Positions 34,979-46,775 of a stretch of 64,000 bases of DNA are shown here, piece after piece. Position 1 is the first letter of the stretch; the number at the start of each line of letters is the position of its first letter. Position numbers and translations under genes: made by a program. The notes beneath the pieces are model-generated. The model saw only the letters and a list, made by a program, of their open reading frames with translations. It did no database searches and was not told where the DNA came from. The DNA lies in NCBI RefSeq assembly GCF_037975245.1, contig NC_092577.1:14780013-14844012 (forward strand), given 5' to 3'. Origin of the DNA: Apostichopus japonicus. Taxonomy: Eukaryota > Echinodermata > Holothuroidea > Aspidochirotida > Stichopodidae.

Positions 34979-37784
34979 TTTGCAGAACTTTTCCTCCAGG
35001 ACTTCAGAACCAATTAGGAAATGGGTGAAATTAAAACAAGCACAACAATTATTTCTTTATCACTCTAAATCTATTTACAATGCTTTTTTTTTACAGTCTA
35101 CATATCTAAATGGAAATACTATATTAGTGGATCACATTATCAAAAATTACATATAAAGAACATAATGAAAAGCTACGTTGCATATTTCTCTTGGCGAGGT
35201 GATCACATGGACGGATAAATGTTACAGGAACTTACACATAATTAATTTATTACTGTGATATTGCTTCATTATGATCCCAGATAAAAGGAAGGGAAACATT
35301 CAAATAATTCAAGGTTTGATGGATGGACAATTCTTCAAAGTTATGAAAATAATATTGTTTTATTGACACAGCTTAACTGATACAGGTAAACCATTCTGAA
35401 GCACCCAAGTTAAGTATAAAAGAAAGTAGGTAAATAAGTTAAAGCATTTTTACAAATTTACGAGTGTTAAATTTAGTGTCATGAACAACAAGTATGTCTT
35501 GAATTTTCTTTTATTACTAAAGAAGCAAATCCATATGCTCATGTTGTTTTTATCTTTTGTCTCTAGCAGATGTGCGGGCAAGGTGAAACCAACATAATAT
35601 AGCATTTGAATATTTAAATCTCACCATGTTGAGAAATATTGATAAAAAAGTTATTGCAAATGATTTATTACGCTTATGTGTTAATGCCAATGTAACAACA
35701 TGGTGACATGTTCAATCTGGACAAGTTTACTTGTAATCCATGGTGTAGACCACCTCCCAGTGGTTACTTGCCTTGAGAGTATATGCAGAACAAGCTTTGA
35801 AATAGTTTACTTATTCTAGAATATTTTATATATATATATATATGTGTGTGTGTCTTGCAGAATGTTAAAATAGGGAACTGATACTCTTCAGATATTCTTC
35901 TAAATCATTTTTAGGTGAAGGATTATCAACACAAAACTGTCAACAAGATCATTATCAGTGCCCCAATTGCTCTAAAGGAACCAGTTTACCCCCTAGAGAT
36001 CATAGCAGTTCTGTGATATTTGTGATAATTGGCTAAAACATGAGGTCTGCCACCAGAATGGACGACCCGTTTCTAACAATAAAAAGATATCGTGTAAATG
36101 TCTGTCACTACATCTATAGATGATCAGATAATGGTTGACCTATTGTTCAAGGTCAAGTGGTGAAAATTGATAAAGTGATTTCAGCTAACTGCCTGTATTT
36201 AATGGCCAGAAGGAAATCACCTTTTAATGGTACTTTGCAGATAATCTTTGACTTCTTGGTTAGCTGAAATTAGCAGTGACATCTTACAGCTTAGCTTAAG
36301 CTTATAGCAGGGCAACATTGCATAGCTGTGTACAAGTGAACACCTTACAAAAAGTAATCAACATGTTGAAATATTGTACCAAAATATGTTAATGTCTTAA
36401 AACGAATAACTGTTTCCAGTTGATATATATGTACAACAATGTTATATTAATAAGGGCAAGTTAGTTAAACTACAATATCTTACAAATATCAATGGAAAAT
36501 GAACAAGTTTAATAAATGAATGTCAAACCTTTGGCAACTCCATTATGTTATCAATCATCATTTAATATTTAAGAAAAGCACTTGGGTCATTTGTAGCCAA
36601 ATGTTTTCTGTTTGTTGTGGAAGACATACGTTTTCTTTGAATCTGCTCAATGTACCTGCCCTATGTTGCATTACGACTGTTAAATGATGGTGAACCACAT
36701 TCCCCCAACCCCCCCCACCCCCTTCTAACCAACACTATGGCCAGAAGAAAATTAAGTATGTGCTCTTGACTACCTTGCTTGGAAAAATAAAGTCGCAATT
36801 TAAGGACGTTAACATTAACAATTTTGAGGACGCAATAAACCTTGCACTAGATCGTGATACGTGGCGGAGGTTAATCACTGAGCATGTCGGATAGACGAGA
36901 CTCAACTTACTACTTCTTACTACCTCTTGATAAAAATTGTCCAGAGACAAATGTTTTTTGTCAGTGACTAGTGTGAGTCCAGATTTTGGTTTGCGTACAA
37001 ATGGGTACAAAATTCACTGCGGCCTACAGGTTTAATTCTTTGGCCCACCCCTGCGATTTAAGCTAACAACAACATTCTTCTTGTGAGTCTGAAGGCAAGA
37101 GGAATCATTGCAAGGATGCTTTCTACACAGAATTTTACTCTTAATGTATCACAGTCCACAAACAAAAATAAGGAAAAAAGTGAGAATTGTCAAAGTAATA
37201 TACATTTTTCAATAAAAAAAAACTTCATACAAACGTCAGAGAATCTGGGAAATGGAGATTCAACATCACTAGTACTTGACAAACTTTTCAATTTATTAAA
37301 AAGGTTATTTGGGGTTATCGAAGTCTCTCTTCTTTCTATAAAGTGTGGTATTGCATTTGATGAACAGACCGATTGATCTGTGTGTTAGACTAAGATGTCC
37401 AGCCACTTTCATTCATGAGCCTCAGATGTTGAAAGGGTAATTTTTCTCAAAACTGAAGAGTGTTATATGACTCAAAAGCTTTTAAAGCTTTTAAAACTGA
37501 TCTATAAGATAATCAAACTATACTTTATGCCTACAATGATCTTTTCAAGTTGCAACAGCAACCAGCTGCTTGCAACTGGTGATAAGTTCTTGCAGGTTCT
37601 GTGAATACATTTCCCTTGGTACTATGTACTGGACGGTAATATTGGACGGATTCATTGAATAATAATACATCATAGATAAACTTAATGAAACATGAACATA
37701 TAAACAACATCTAAGCATAGCACGATAAACTCCAGGCAATGAACATAAGTCAATTCATGTATAGTAAAATGGTTCTATCAATGA
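34979..37784. other. intergenic, no gene recognised
   Basis: A (TA)n(TG)n microsatellite lies at about 35822-35855 and a C-rich run near 36703-36722. Open frames up to 97 codons lack similarity. AACAATAAAAAG near 36078 could serve as a distant poly(A) signal for N6AMT1, but this is not supported. Confidence 0.5.
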
Positions 37785-38941
37785 CAGGTTCTGAGGTTTG
37801 TTCAATGAACTTTTCAAGACACTGATGGTACAGTATGATGTTACTTCTTTAATAATATAATAAGAACATTAGTCAATTAATTACACTGAATACTGTGAAT
37901 TCATGTAAGTAAAGAGGTTTATATCAAGATAGGTTCTGAGGTTTTTTCAATGAACTTTTCAAGACACTGATGGTATGATGTTACTTCTTTAATAATATAA
38001 TAAGAACATTAGTCAATTAATTACACTGAATACTGTGAATTCATGTAAGTAAAGAGGTTTATATCAAGATAGGTTCTGAGGTTTTTTCAATGAACTTTTC
38101 AAGACACTGATGGTATGATGTTACTTCTTTAATAATATAATAAGAACATTAGTCAATTAATTACACTGAATATTGTGAATTCATGTAAGTAAAGAGGTTT
38201 ATATCAATGACAGGTTCTAATGTTTGTTCAATATAACTTTTCAAGACACTGATGGTATGATGTTACTTCTTTAATAATATAATAAGAACATTAGTCAATT
38301 AATTACACTGAATATTGTGAATTCATATAAGTAAAGAGGTTTATATCAATGATAGGTTCTGAGGTTTGTGCAATATAACTTTTCAAGACACTGGTGGTAT
38401 GATGTTACTTCTTTAATAATATAATAAGAACATTAGTCAAATAATTACACTGAATATTGTGAATTCATGTAAGTAAAGAGGTTTATATCAATGACAGGTT
38501 CTGAGGTTTGTTCAATATAACTTTTCAAGACACTGGTGGTATGATGTTACTTCTTTAATAATATAATAAGAACATTAGTCAATTAATTACACTGAATATT
38601 GTGAATTCATGTAAGTAAAGAGGTTTATATCAATGACAGGTTCTGAGGTTTGTTAAATATAACTTTTCAAGACACTGGTGGTATGATGTTACTTCTTTAA
38701 TAATATAATAAGAACATTAGTCAATTAATTACACTGAATATTGTGAATTCATGTAAGTAAAGAGGTTTATATCAATGACAGGTTCTGAGGTTTGTTCAAT
38801 ATAACTTTTCAAGACACTGATGGTATGATGTTACTTCTTTAATAATATAATAAGAACATTAGTCAATTAATTACACTGAATATTGTGAATTCATGTAAGA
38901 GGGTTATATCAATGACAGGTTCTGAGGTTTGTTCAATGAAC
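37785..38941 (+). repeat. 142-bp minisatellite between N6AMT1 and SMO
   Basis: Eight copies plus a truncated ninth; TTACTTCTTTAATAATATAA recurs at 37841, 37981, 38121, 38263, 38405, 38547, 38689 and 38831 (period 140 then 142). The ninth copy is split by the MITE at 38942-39380 and continues at 39387-39410. Confidence 0.95.
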
Positions 38942-39380
38942 CAGGGATGAGACTGAGCCGGGGAAAAAAAATCTGAAATTTATCGATCGCCGTCCTGGGG
39001 GAGGGGTTTAAGGGAGGGGGTGTCCCCCTCCCCTTTAGAATTTTTTTGTCAAGTAAGGAGGGCTTAGATGCAAAATGGTGGACTCTAGATGGAATCTATC
39101 ACATCACGCAACTCGCCAAAAAAGTGTGGAATTTCTGCTTGCATAATTTATCCACTAGCTTTTTTGAACCAAAAAAGGGCTTTTTTGCTTGCTTTGTGCT
39201 ACTTGATTCCACCACTGGTCAAATTCGGTGTTCCTTCCCTTTACAGTCCAGCATGTTCGGGGGAAAAAAAGAAAAAAAAAATAATAATAAAAAATAAAAA
39301 ACGCGAATTACGAGAAAAAACGCGAAAATGAAAAAAAAAAATTCGGAAATCCGCGTTTCCGCGGAAGAGTCTCATGCCTG
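38942..39380. mobile_element. 439-bp MITE inserted in the 142-bp minisatellite
   Basis: Ends CAGGGATGAGACT and AGTCTCATGCCTG form a 13-bp terminal inverted repeat with one mismatch. ATGAAC occurs on both sides (38936-38941, 39381-39386), a 6-bp target duplication. The neighbouring repeat units show the undisturbed site (TTCAATGAACTTTTCAAGAC). The interior is noncoding, with A-rich runs. The superfamily is open: hAT usually makes 8 bp; 6 bp is reported for few families. Confidence 0.9.
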
Positions 39381-39410
39381 ATGAACTATTCAAGACACTG
39401 ATGGTGTGGT

Positions 39411-40902
39411 TTCAGTTATTTAAACAACCCTTTTCCAAAAAATAGATTTGTAACTTTACCTGAAAACTGCATAAAAAGTCTTTCAAAAGGCACTTCTAGC
39501 TTAGCAATATAATAAATGATATAAAATAATATATAAATGATTTACCTCAAACTGAATTTACATTGTCTTAGAATTTCTCAACAACTTGTCTCTAGGCCTA
39601 ATATGTCGGCAGAAAATATGACCAGAAAACTAAAACGTTTAGTGGTTCCGATGTCTAAACATATTCAGTGTTGTAAGCCGTACATATATATGCATGAAAA
39701 TGTGCACAACAACAAGAGGATTCTCTATTGTCTAATGCGGCAACATTTAATGGAAGGTACCAGGAAACATCATGTTGACAAAGTCTAATTTAGTGATATA
39801 GTGTAATGAAATTTTGCACCAAAACGGTCCCAAAACTTTTTGGCCCAAACAAACTGACTCAAAACAACATTTGCCCCCCAAAAAGTGTGCCAACAAGTTT
39901 GTGCCAAAAGAAAATGTCCCAAAATGCATTTGAGGTGGAAATAAAATTAGGACCCTCCCAGCACTAAAATATGCCCAGAATTTGTTGGGGCCCAGACTGT
40001 CCCAAAAAATGTAGACCTCATAAATAAAGATGTACAAGCTGTGTAGTTACATCAACATGCCAAGTATAAAATAAATCGGAAGTACGGTTTTAGAGATGTT
40101 CACATTTTTAACATTTTCTGTAACATCCCATAGAGCATCTACCTACCCAGTACGACATCGACTCAACTTGTGGTTGATGAGAAATTGTGTGAACAAGCAG
40201 TTTTTCACAATTTTCCATTAAGCCACACCCACTCATGAATACTAATAAGGCAAAAGTTTAAAGTTGTGCAAAAACCTAACATGTACATACTATGTACTTA
40301 CATCACCATACCAAGTATGAACAAAATCGGACATACGGTTGAAGAGATATTGACATTTAAACATTTTACGTTAAGCCCTCACCACTCATTAATATGAATG
40401 ATAGCCACACCTCAAACAATAGCAATCATCTACTGACCCTGACCAACCTATATACCAAGTTTGACATCAATCACATATTTCCTGCTCGAGATGTGTTTTC
40501 AAGCTAGGGCTTCACATATCCCCACAAATACACTCCCACAGACACCCATAGACACCCATATGCCAAATTGACTGCAAAGGTTACGATGGATGCAAAGCAT
40601 CGGAACCAAACCTCAAATAAGAAGAACTTCTCTTTCTGCTACAAAAGACAGTTCCGTTGCCTGATGTGTTTTATATTTGATTATGCAACTCTATAGTAAA
40701 CACATGTAAACACAAATACTGAGTTCATCATTCTAGTCTCCTTCAACATTGACATTGAAATAATACACTTTTATCATGCATCTTATCACTCAGAAAATGT
40801 TACTAAATACATGATTCTAGTAACATATTCAACACACAAGCTCACAATTAACATACAGTATGGAGCCATAAAGTGTGGGTTCTATCAAGTAAAACAATGT
40901 CA
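39411..40902. other. intergenic with diverged repeat text
   Basis: 39800-40020 is compositionally odd, with repeated CCCAAAA-like words. 40030-40130 and 40290-40390 are diverged copies of one phrase (CCAAGTATGAACAAAATCGG type followed by GTACGGTTTTAGAGAT or CATACGGTTGAAGAGAT), about 265 bp apart. No gene is supported. Confidence 0.5.
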
Positions 40903-41077
40903 CAAGGGACGAAATAGTTTTAGAGAATTGATTAGCAATAATTGCTCGACAATTCTTGGAAATAGCAATTAGCATTAGCAGGTACTGCATCTTTTGCTAA
41001 TCAAAAGTAATATTGATTAGCAACTGGCAATTCTTGGGTAGCAAATTGCTATGGGAACCCAGTTATTTCGTCCCTTG
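40903..41077. mobile_element. 175-bp MITE with TGTCA target duplication
   Basis: Perfect inverted ends CAAGGGACGAAATA and TATTTCGTCCCTTG. TGTCA flanks both sides (40898-40902, 41078-41082), giving a likely 5-bp target duplication; a shorter duplication with longer TIRs (CACAAGGG...) is equally consistent. The AT-rich interior has ATTGATTAGCAA-like inner repeats. No coding frame. Confidence 0.85.
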
Positions 41078-41082
41078 TGTCA

Positions 41083-41990
41083 CCAAGTTCACTATTATAT
41101 AGTTTGTCTTCAAACTATATGGATTGATAGTATTACTGTAGCAGATGGAATCATTTCATATTCAAATTTTCCAGAGCAGTTCAGTGAAGGCTCTGAACTT
41201 TAGTCTCATAAAATACTATGTATAATTCCCATGTACAAACCTGCTATGCATCTCTGCACTTGTATAGTAACTTGCATAACATTCTGCATTGCACTTTGCA
41301 TAGCAGTTTGCATAGTATGTATAGTATTTTGCATAGAATTTTGCCATTCATTCCCAGATTATGCAAACCATTCTATCCCTTATCCAAAATTAATAGACTA
41401 AAACGGATTAAATATTATAATAAAACAAAATCTTTCCACTTTGAAAATATTAGCTCAGATTAGTGCAGAGGCATTGCCCAAGATTAAAACGTATTAAACA
41501 GTATTAAAATTTTAAATTAGGATTTAGTAAGACAGCCGATCACCAGAGTGTGAAGACACAGTAAGAACACTTCTAAACATTGTCGATAAATATATATATA
41601 CATATATGGAGGGAACTATACATGAGGGTTTGGCCCCACTGGAGATAAAAAAAAGAAAGATATAATACAGTTAACAGTTTAAAATACTCATAGATTGGTT
41701 AAAAAACGATTGCTGCAGAACAAGGCACTGAACCTGTAGACAGGTTAGCTCATATACCGGTGTGCTCTACTTTCAAAGTATCAACATGTGGACACTGAAG
41801 CTGTTAGATAAGCTAATCTGGATAAGCTTATCTTAGCTAATCTGGATAAGCTTATCTTCAAAGAGAGCCAAATTGTCTCAATTAATGGATTCTTCAATGA
41901 CCTGAAATCAATAGCTAAGGATTTGAAATTAAATTGATAAATTGATTGAATTGCATAATCACTGAACCAGCAACCATCTTGGGTGTTTGC
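41083..41990. other. SMO 3' flank, no gene; two GATAAGCTTATC palindromes
   Basis: A 24-bp sequence (AGCTAATCTGGATAAGCTTA + TCTT) occurs twice in tandem around 41808-41858, each with the perfect palindrome GATAAGCTTATC (41821 and 41845). The rest shows nothing recognisable. Confidence 0.6.
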
Positions 41991-41999
41991 ATTTGTCTC

Positions 42000-43262
42000 T
42001 ATCACGTGGACCAGTAACCATCTTGGGTGTTTGCAGTTGTCCCTATCACACAGACGAGTAACCATCTTGGGTGTTTGCAGTTGTCTCTATCACACAGACG
42101 AGTAACCATCTGTTATGTTTGCAGATGTCTCTATCACGTGGACCAGCAACCATTTTGGATGTTTGCAGTTGTCTCTATCACATGGACCAGTAACCATCTT
42201 GGGTGTTTGCAGTTGTCTCTATCACATAGACGAGTAACCATCTTGGGTGTTTGCAGTTGTCTCTATCACATGGACCAGTAAACCATCTTGGTTGTTTGCA
42301 GTTGTCTCTATCACACAGACGAGTAACCATCTTGGGTGTTTGCAGTTGTCTCTATCACACAGATGAGTAACCATCTGTTATGTTTGCAGATGTCTCTATC
42401 ACGTGGACCAGCAACCATTTTGGATGTTTGCAGTTGTCTCTATCACATGGACCAGTAACCATCTTGGGTGTTTGCAGTTGTCTCTATCACACAGACGAGT
42501 AACCATCTTGGGTGTTTGCAGTTGTCTCTATCACATGGACCAGTAAACCATCTTGGTTGTTTGCAGTTGTCTCTATCACACAGACGAGTAACCATCTTGG
42601 GTGTTTGCAGTTGTCTCTATCACATGGACCAGTAAACCATCTTGGTTGTTTGCAGTTGTCTCTATCACACAGACGAGTAACCATCTTGGGTGTTTGCAGT
42701 TGTCTCTATCACACAGACGAGTAACCATCTTTTATGTTTGCAGATGTCTCTATCACATGGACCAGCAACCATTTTGGATGTTTGCAGTTGTCTCTATCAC
42801 ATGGACCAGTAACCATCTTGGGTGTTTGCAGTTTTCTCTATCACACAGACGAGTAACCATCTTGGGTGTTTGCAGTTGTCTCTATCACACAGACGAGTAC
42901 CCATCTTGAGTGTTTGCAGTTGTTTCTATCACACAGACGAGTAACCATCTTGGGTGTTTGCAGTTGTCTCTATCACACAGACCATAACCATCTTGGGTGT
43001 TTGCAGTTGTCTCTATCACACAGACCAGTAACCATCTTGGGTGTTTACAGTTGTCTCTATCACATGGACCAGTAAACCATCTTGGTTGTTTGCAGTTGTC
43101 GCTATCACACAGACGAGTAACCATCTTGGGTGTTTGCAGTTGTCTCTATCACACAGACGAGTACCCATCTTTTATGTTTGCAGATGTCTCTATCACGTGG
43201 ATCAGCAACCATTTTGGGGTATTTGCAGTTGTCTCTATCACATGGACCAGCAACCATCTCGG
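42000..43262. repeat. 44-bp minisatellite directly behind the SMO stop codon
   Basis: About 28 copies of a 44/45-bp unit (plus strand ACCATCTTGGGTGTTTGCAG, TTGTCTCTATCACACAGACG). Variants (CATGGACCAGTAAACC; TCTTTTATGTTTGCAGATG) recur in groups. The array ends 37 bp from the SMO stop at 43299, so it should lie in the SMO 3' UTR. Confidence 0.95.
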
Positions 43263-43298
43263 GGGTGTGACGTCTCCTTCAAAGGTTGTCTTCTCATA

Positions 43299-43753
43299 CT
43301 ACAAGACATCATCATAACTCACACCTGGTATTTCAAAGTGGACCGGATGTACGACCTTCTTGGACTCGATGGCCGGTAGCTTTGGTACCCTGGACCCCAT
43401 GGCAGACCTGGCACGGTCCAGCCTCTCCAGACGAAGCCTCCTAGAGACAGATTCTTCGGACGGTCCACTCCCTAGCCTGGACTCATTCAGGGTCCCGATG
43501 CCTGAACTTCCGGCTAACGTTGCTCCATCTGCTAGAGTGATGCAATTATCCTCGTCCTCAGCAAAATCATCCGGCATGGGCGTCTCCATCCTGCTCGGCC
43601 CTTGCATGATGACCGTGGCGCGTTTCCGCCGCCTGTGTTTTTTCTTCGGTTTGGACAGTTTGCGTAAGAGATCCTCCGGTAGTGGTTCGATGACTGCTTG
43701 GGTGCGGATCAGATTTCTGCTCCTTGGCATGGAGCCAACCTCCACGGCAGAAT
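43299..43753 (-). CDS. SMO: Smoothened, terminal exon (cytoplasmic tail)
   Basis: Minus-strand exon from acceptor CCTATTTCAG (exon starts at 43753) to TAG at 43299-43301; 151 codons including stop. It encodes the distal cytoplasmic tail. The basic run K-P-K-K-K-H-R-R-R-K-R corresponds to the K/R-rich run that follows E-L-Q-K-R-L-G in vertebrate SMO; here it follows D-L-L-R-K-L-S. Later, S-R-R-L-R-L-E-R-L-D-R-A-R-S is Arg-rich with potential basophilic-kinase sites. The protein ends S-Y-D-D-V-L. The tail is poorly conserved between phyla, so its end is supported by the open frame rather than by similarity. Confidence 0.88.
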
Positions 43754-43984
43754 CTGAAATAGGAATGATATAATTGATAAATATCGGAAGGAAAGATGAA
43801 GTAAAACAAAGACAGGTACAAGCTGACACGTTTAAAACATTCTGTACAACAGTAACGAAAATGCAGTTCAAAAACAAGAATGTTCTATATGCATTACACT
43901 GTTTACTTCTTACTCAAATTAGAGCAATAAAAATAAGGACACAAGCACAATTTGTTCTAGAATAGTACAGAAAGTATATCAAGG

Positions 43985-44660
43985 TAACTAGTAGAGGATA
44001 CCAAGCTACCTGGTACAGCATACTAAGCTACCAAGTACAGCAAACCAAGCTATCCGATGCAGCATACCAAGCTACCAGGTACAGCAAACCAAGCTACCCG
44101 GTACAGCATACCAAGCTATTAAGTACAGCAAACCAAGCTACCCGGTACAGCATACCAAGCTATTAAGTACAGCAAACCAAGCTACCCGGTACAGCATACC
44201 AAGCTATTAAGTACAGCATACCAAGCTATAAAGTACAGCATACCAAGCTATTAAGTACAGCATACCAAGCTACCCGGTGCAGCATACCAAGCTACCCAGT
44301 ACAGCTTACCAAGCAACCCGGTACAGCATACCAAGGTAACAATTACAGCATACAAAGGTTACAATTACAGCATACCAAGCAACCCAGTTCAGCATACCAA
44401 GCTACCCAGTACAGCTTACCAAGCAACCCGGTACAGCATACCAAGGTAACAATTTCAGCATACTAAGCCACCAGGTACAGCATACCAAGCTACCCAGTAC
44501 AGCACACCAAGCTACTAAGTACAGCACACCAAGCTACCAAGCCACCTAGTACAGCATACCAAGCTACCCAGTACATCATAACAAGCTACCAGGTACAGCA
44601 TACCAAGCCACCATGTACAGAATACCAAGCTACCTAATACAACATACCAAGGTAACAATT
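43985..44660. repeat. 22-bp minisatellite in the last SMO intron
   Basis: About 30 imperfect copies of a 22-bp unit (CATACCAAGCTACCCGGTAC + AG), more diverged than the neighbouring arrays. 44661-44916 is ordinary intron. Confidence 0.95.
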
Positions 44661-44916
44661 TCAGAAACAGGAACCAGGATAGTCAAGGCTCTGTATCATA
44701 CATTGGCTGCCATTTGACTTTCACCATTTTTTCAGAGGAATTCATCAGGATACAAACTAGTAATCAGTTAAGGGATTTCTTTAGACTGACATGATGGGTT
44801 CAGTCTGTGTTGATAATGGAGGCAACATCACTCATTAAACTCTTTACAAGTTGGTCCTTCTATACTGACGGTTTCACCCCAAAGAAACCATTTAACCGGA
44901 TGACATGGTTACAAAC

Positions 44917-45066
44917 CTGGTGTTTGCGGAGCCGGGGAGGATGAATTCGAGATGGCAGCGATGGGCATGGCTGCTCCTCTCCTATTTAACATTCTGGTTG
45001 GTACGTTGCCTCCCCAAGTAGAAGAACTGTTGGCCACACTCGAGACAGGGATGTCAAATTTCATAC
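44917..45066 (-). CDS. SMO: Smoothened, cytoplasmic-tail exon
   Basis: A 150-bp exon: acceptor CCCTTTGCAG, donor ACCAG|GTTTGT. It encodes G-M-K-F-D-I-P ... S-S-T-W-G-G-N-V-P-T-R-M-L-N-R-R-G-A, matching vertebrate G-L-A-F-D-L-N ... S-S-A-W-A-Q-H-V-T-K-M-V-A-R-R-G-A. Phases agree with both neighbours. Confidence 0.93.
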
Positions 45067-45713
45067 CTGCAAAGGGTTAAAATCAAATTGCTAAATGCTG
45101 AGGTGTAGAAAAGATAGATAATAATAAACATGTTCAAGGGCATCACTACATCAGGTGCATTTGTTCGAAATTCTTACAGACTAAAACAAATATTACTTTC
45201 AAATTTTTTAGAGGCAGATCAGGTATTTTATCTCTGGAAAATGCCGACAATCTGAACTTCTGATCAAATATGACAATGACTCGTATCCTGTGAATGAATT
45301 TTGAAAATCTTTGAAATATTAATATTATTGACTCTCACATTTTTTTTTCCTTCTTTGCAATAAGTGAGTCATGTAAGCTTCTCACCTTTTTTCCTACCTG
45401 AGCTAGAAACCCACTAAATGCTAGGAGAGGTGCAGGGTAGGGGAACGAAGGAAGAGAAAAGGGGAGACAGACTTGGACTTGACTGATCACTACACTACGT
45501 TCTGAGAACACTTTAATACAGCTGTCTTTTAAGATGTCCATTCCAGCTTCCTGAATTACGATATCATTTTTTACTCCCTCCTCCCCCCCCTCACCCACCA
45601 CCCATGGGCCTGTACATTTCCCACATTTTTATCATACTTCAGATTCTTTCCACGAAACAATCTTGAGGGAACGCCGGTAGGTGATAGAGGGCGCACTTCA
45701 GTAAAGTACTTAC

Positions 45714-45874
45714 CGATGGCGTCGTCATGAGAGGCGGACTCAAAGCTGAGAGAAACGTTATCTTCCTCTTCTTCCTCTCCTCCCTCCTTCTGATTCTTCT
45801 TTCTGGCAAAAGCTTTGGCGATCATTCTACTCTTTCTCAGTTTCTGCGGTTCGTTGATTGGCTGTCGGGTGATC
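45714..45874 (-). CDS. SMO: Smoothened, juxtamembrane cytoplasmic exon
   Basis: A 161-bp exon: acceptor TACATTTGCAG, donor CATCG|GTAAGT. It encodes R-K-S-R-M-I-A-K-A-F-A-R-K, close to vertebrate K-K-S-K-M-I-A-K-A-F-S-K-R, then an acidic E-E-E-E-E run and V-S-L-S-F-E-S-A-S-H-D-D (vertebrate L-S-F-S-M-H-T-V-S-H-D-G). The R-K-S-R-M-I-A-K-A-F segment is the membrane-proximal helix region contacted by downstream partners in the family. Confidence 0.96.
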
Positions 45875-46313
45875 CTGCAAATGTACAGTGAAACACCATT
45901 AAAAGGTTATAAACTCTTCCACCACTTGGAAACGAATTTAAATAATGATAGCCCAGACACTTTTTTTCCAGAACCAAAAAAAAAAAGAGGGGTTCCACCT
46001 TATCGCTAATTCCTTGACTTTCCATGTGAAAACCATGGATTAAAGAAGAATGCATATATATGTCTATTTCCAATACTGTTATTCTCATCAGGTCACACAC
46101 CTCTCTTAGTTTACAAAGTACAAATAGTCACAATGCATCTCATTATTCTCACATTATTAGAAACAACATTGATTTGTATCAAACCAATTGTGCACTCAAA
46201 TAAGGATAGCAGAGAGATAGGTGTTCCTATCAACAGGTAAACAAAGTAGGGTGGGAAGAGGCGGGGGAGGGGGGGTTAGGGTTCACCCAGGATGGAATGG
46301 AAGGAGGGATCAT

Positions 46314-46564
46314 GAGGCAGGCTTACTTGAGCCAAGCTCTCTTCCTTACTGGGCTAGATGGGATCCACACCCAGGTACTCATGGTGGTGATACTAATACT
46401 AACATAAATTTAGTCATACATGAAACCAATCATTTTCAAACCAGGGAGACTGTGAGGCAAGCTTACTTGAGCCAAGCTCTCTTCCATATTGCGAGACTAG
46501 ATGGGGTCCACACCCAGGTACTCATGGTGAGGATACTAATACTAACATATATTTAGTTATACAT
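46314..46564 (-). repeat. two extra tandem copies of the end of the SMO TM7 exon
   Basis: Intronic copies of the last 64 bp of the TM7 exon plus its donor and about 45 bp of intron: 46454-46564 (111 bp, nearly identical) and 46314-46453 (140 bp, diverged). The genuine copy starts at 46565. The nearer copy still reads T-M-S-T-W-V-W-T-P-S-S-L-A-I-W-K-R-A-W-L followed by GTAAGC; the farther has substitutions (W-I-P-S-S-P-V-R-K-R-A-W). Neither copy has an obvious acceptor. They are exon fragments, probably not used. Confidence 0.92.
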
Positions 46565-46577
46565 GAGGCAAGCTTAC

Positions 46578-46775
46578 TTGAGCCAAGCTCTCTTCCATAT
46601 TGCGAGGCTAGATGGGGTCCACACCCAGGTACTCATGGTGATCCCAGCACAGAAGAATGAGAAGATGTGAATCATCATGACGGCAAGGTTTGGTTTCGGT
46701 GAGAGGGTGCAGGTCTCCTCAATCTCTTCCTCATCTACGTCACCGTCCAGATCAATCTTCACCTCGGCTCTACAG
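46578..46775 (-). CDS. SMO: Smoothened, ECL3-TM7 exon
   Basis: A 198-bp exon: acceptor TTTTTTTCCAG, donor CTCAA|GTAAGC. It encodes the third extracellular loop (acidic D-L-D-G-D-V-D-E-E-E-I-E-E with flanking Cys) and TM7. S-T-W-V-W is the strongly conserved TM7 motif in which activating human mutations fall. The exon ends I-W-K-R-A-W, equivalent to vertebrate I-W-R-R-T-W, whose W-R pair is linked to ciliary localisation. A C-rich tract (minus strand) lies 45-95 nt upstream of the acceptor. Confidence 0.97.

Noticed and set aside
42027-43317. Several 70-110-codon open frames in the 44-bp array
   Set aside because: They result from translating the minisatellite (44 x 3 = 132 bp per frame cycle) on both strands.
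43360-43773. 137-codon plus-strand open frame
   Set aside because: Antisense shadow of the SMO terminal exon, which has matched splice phases and family-like basic motifs on the minus strand.
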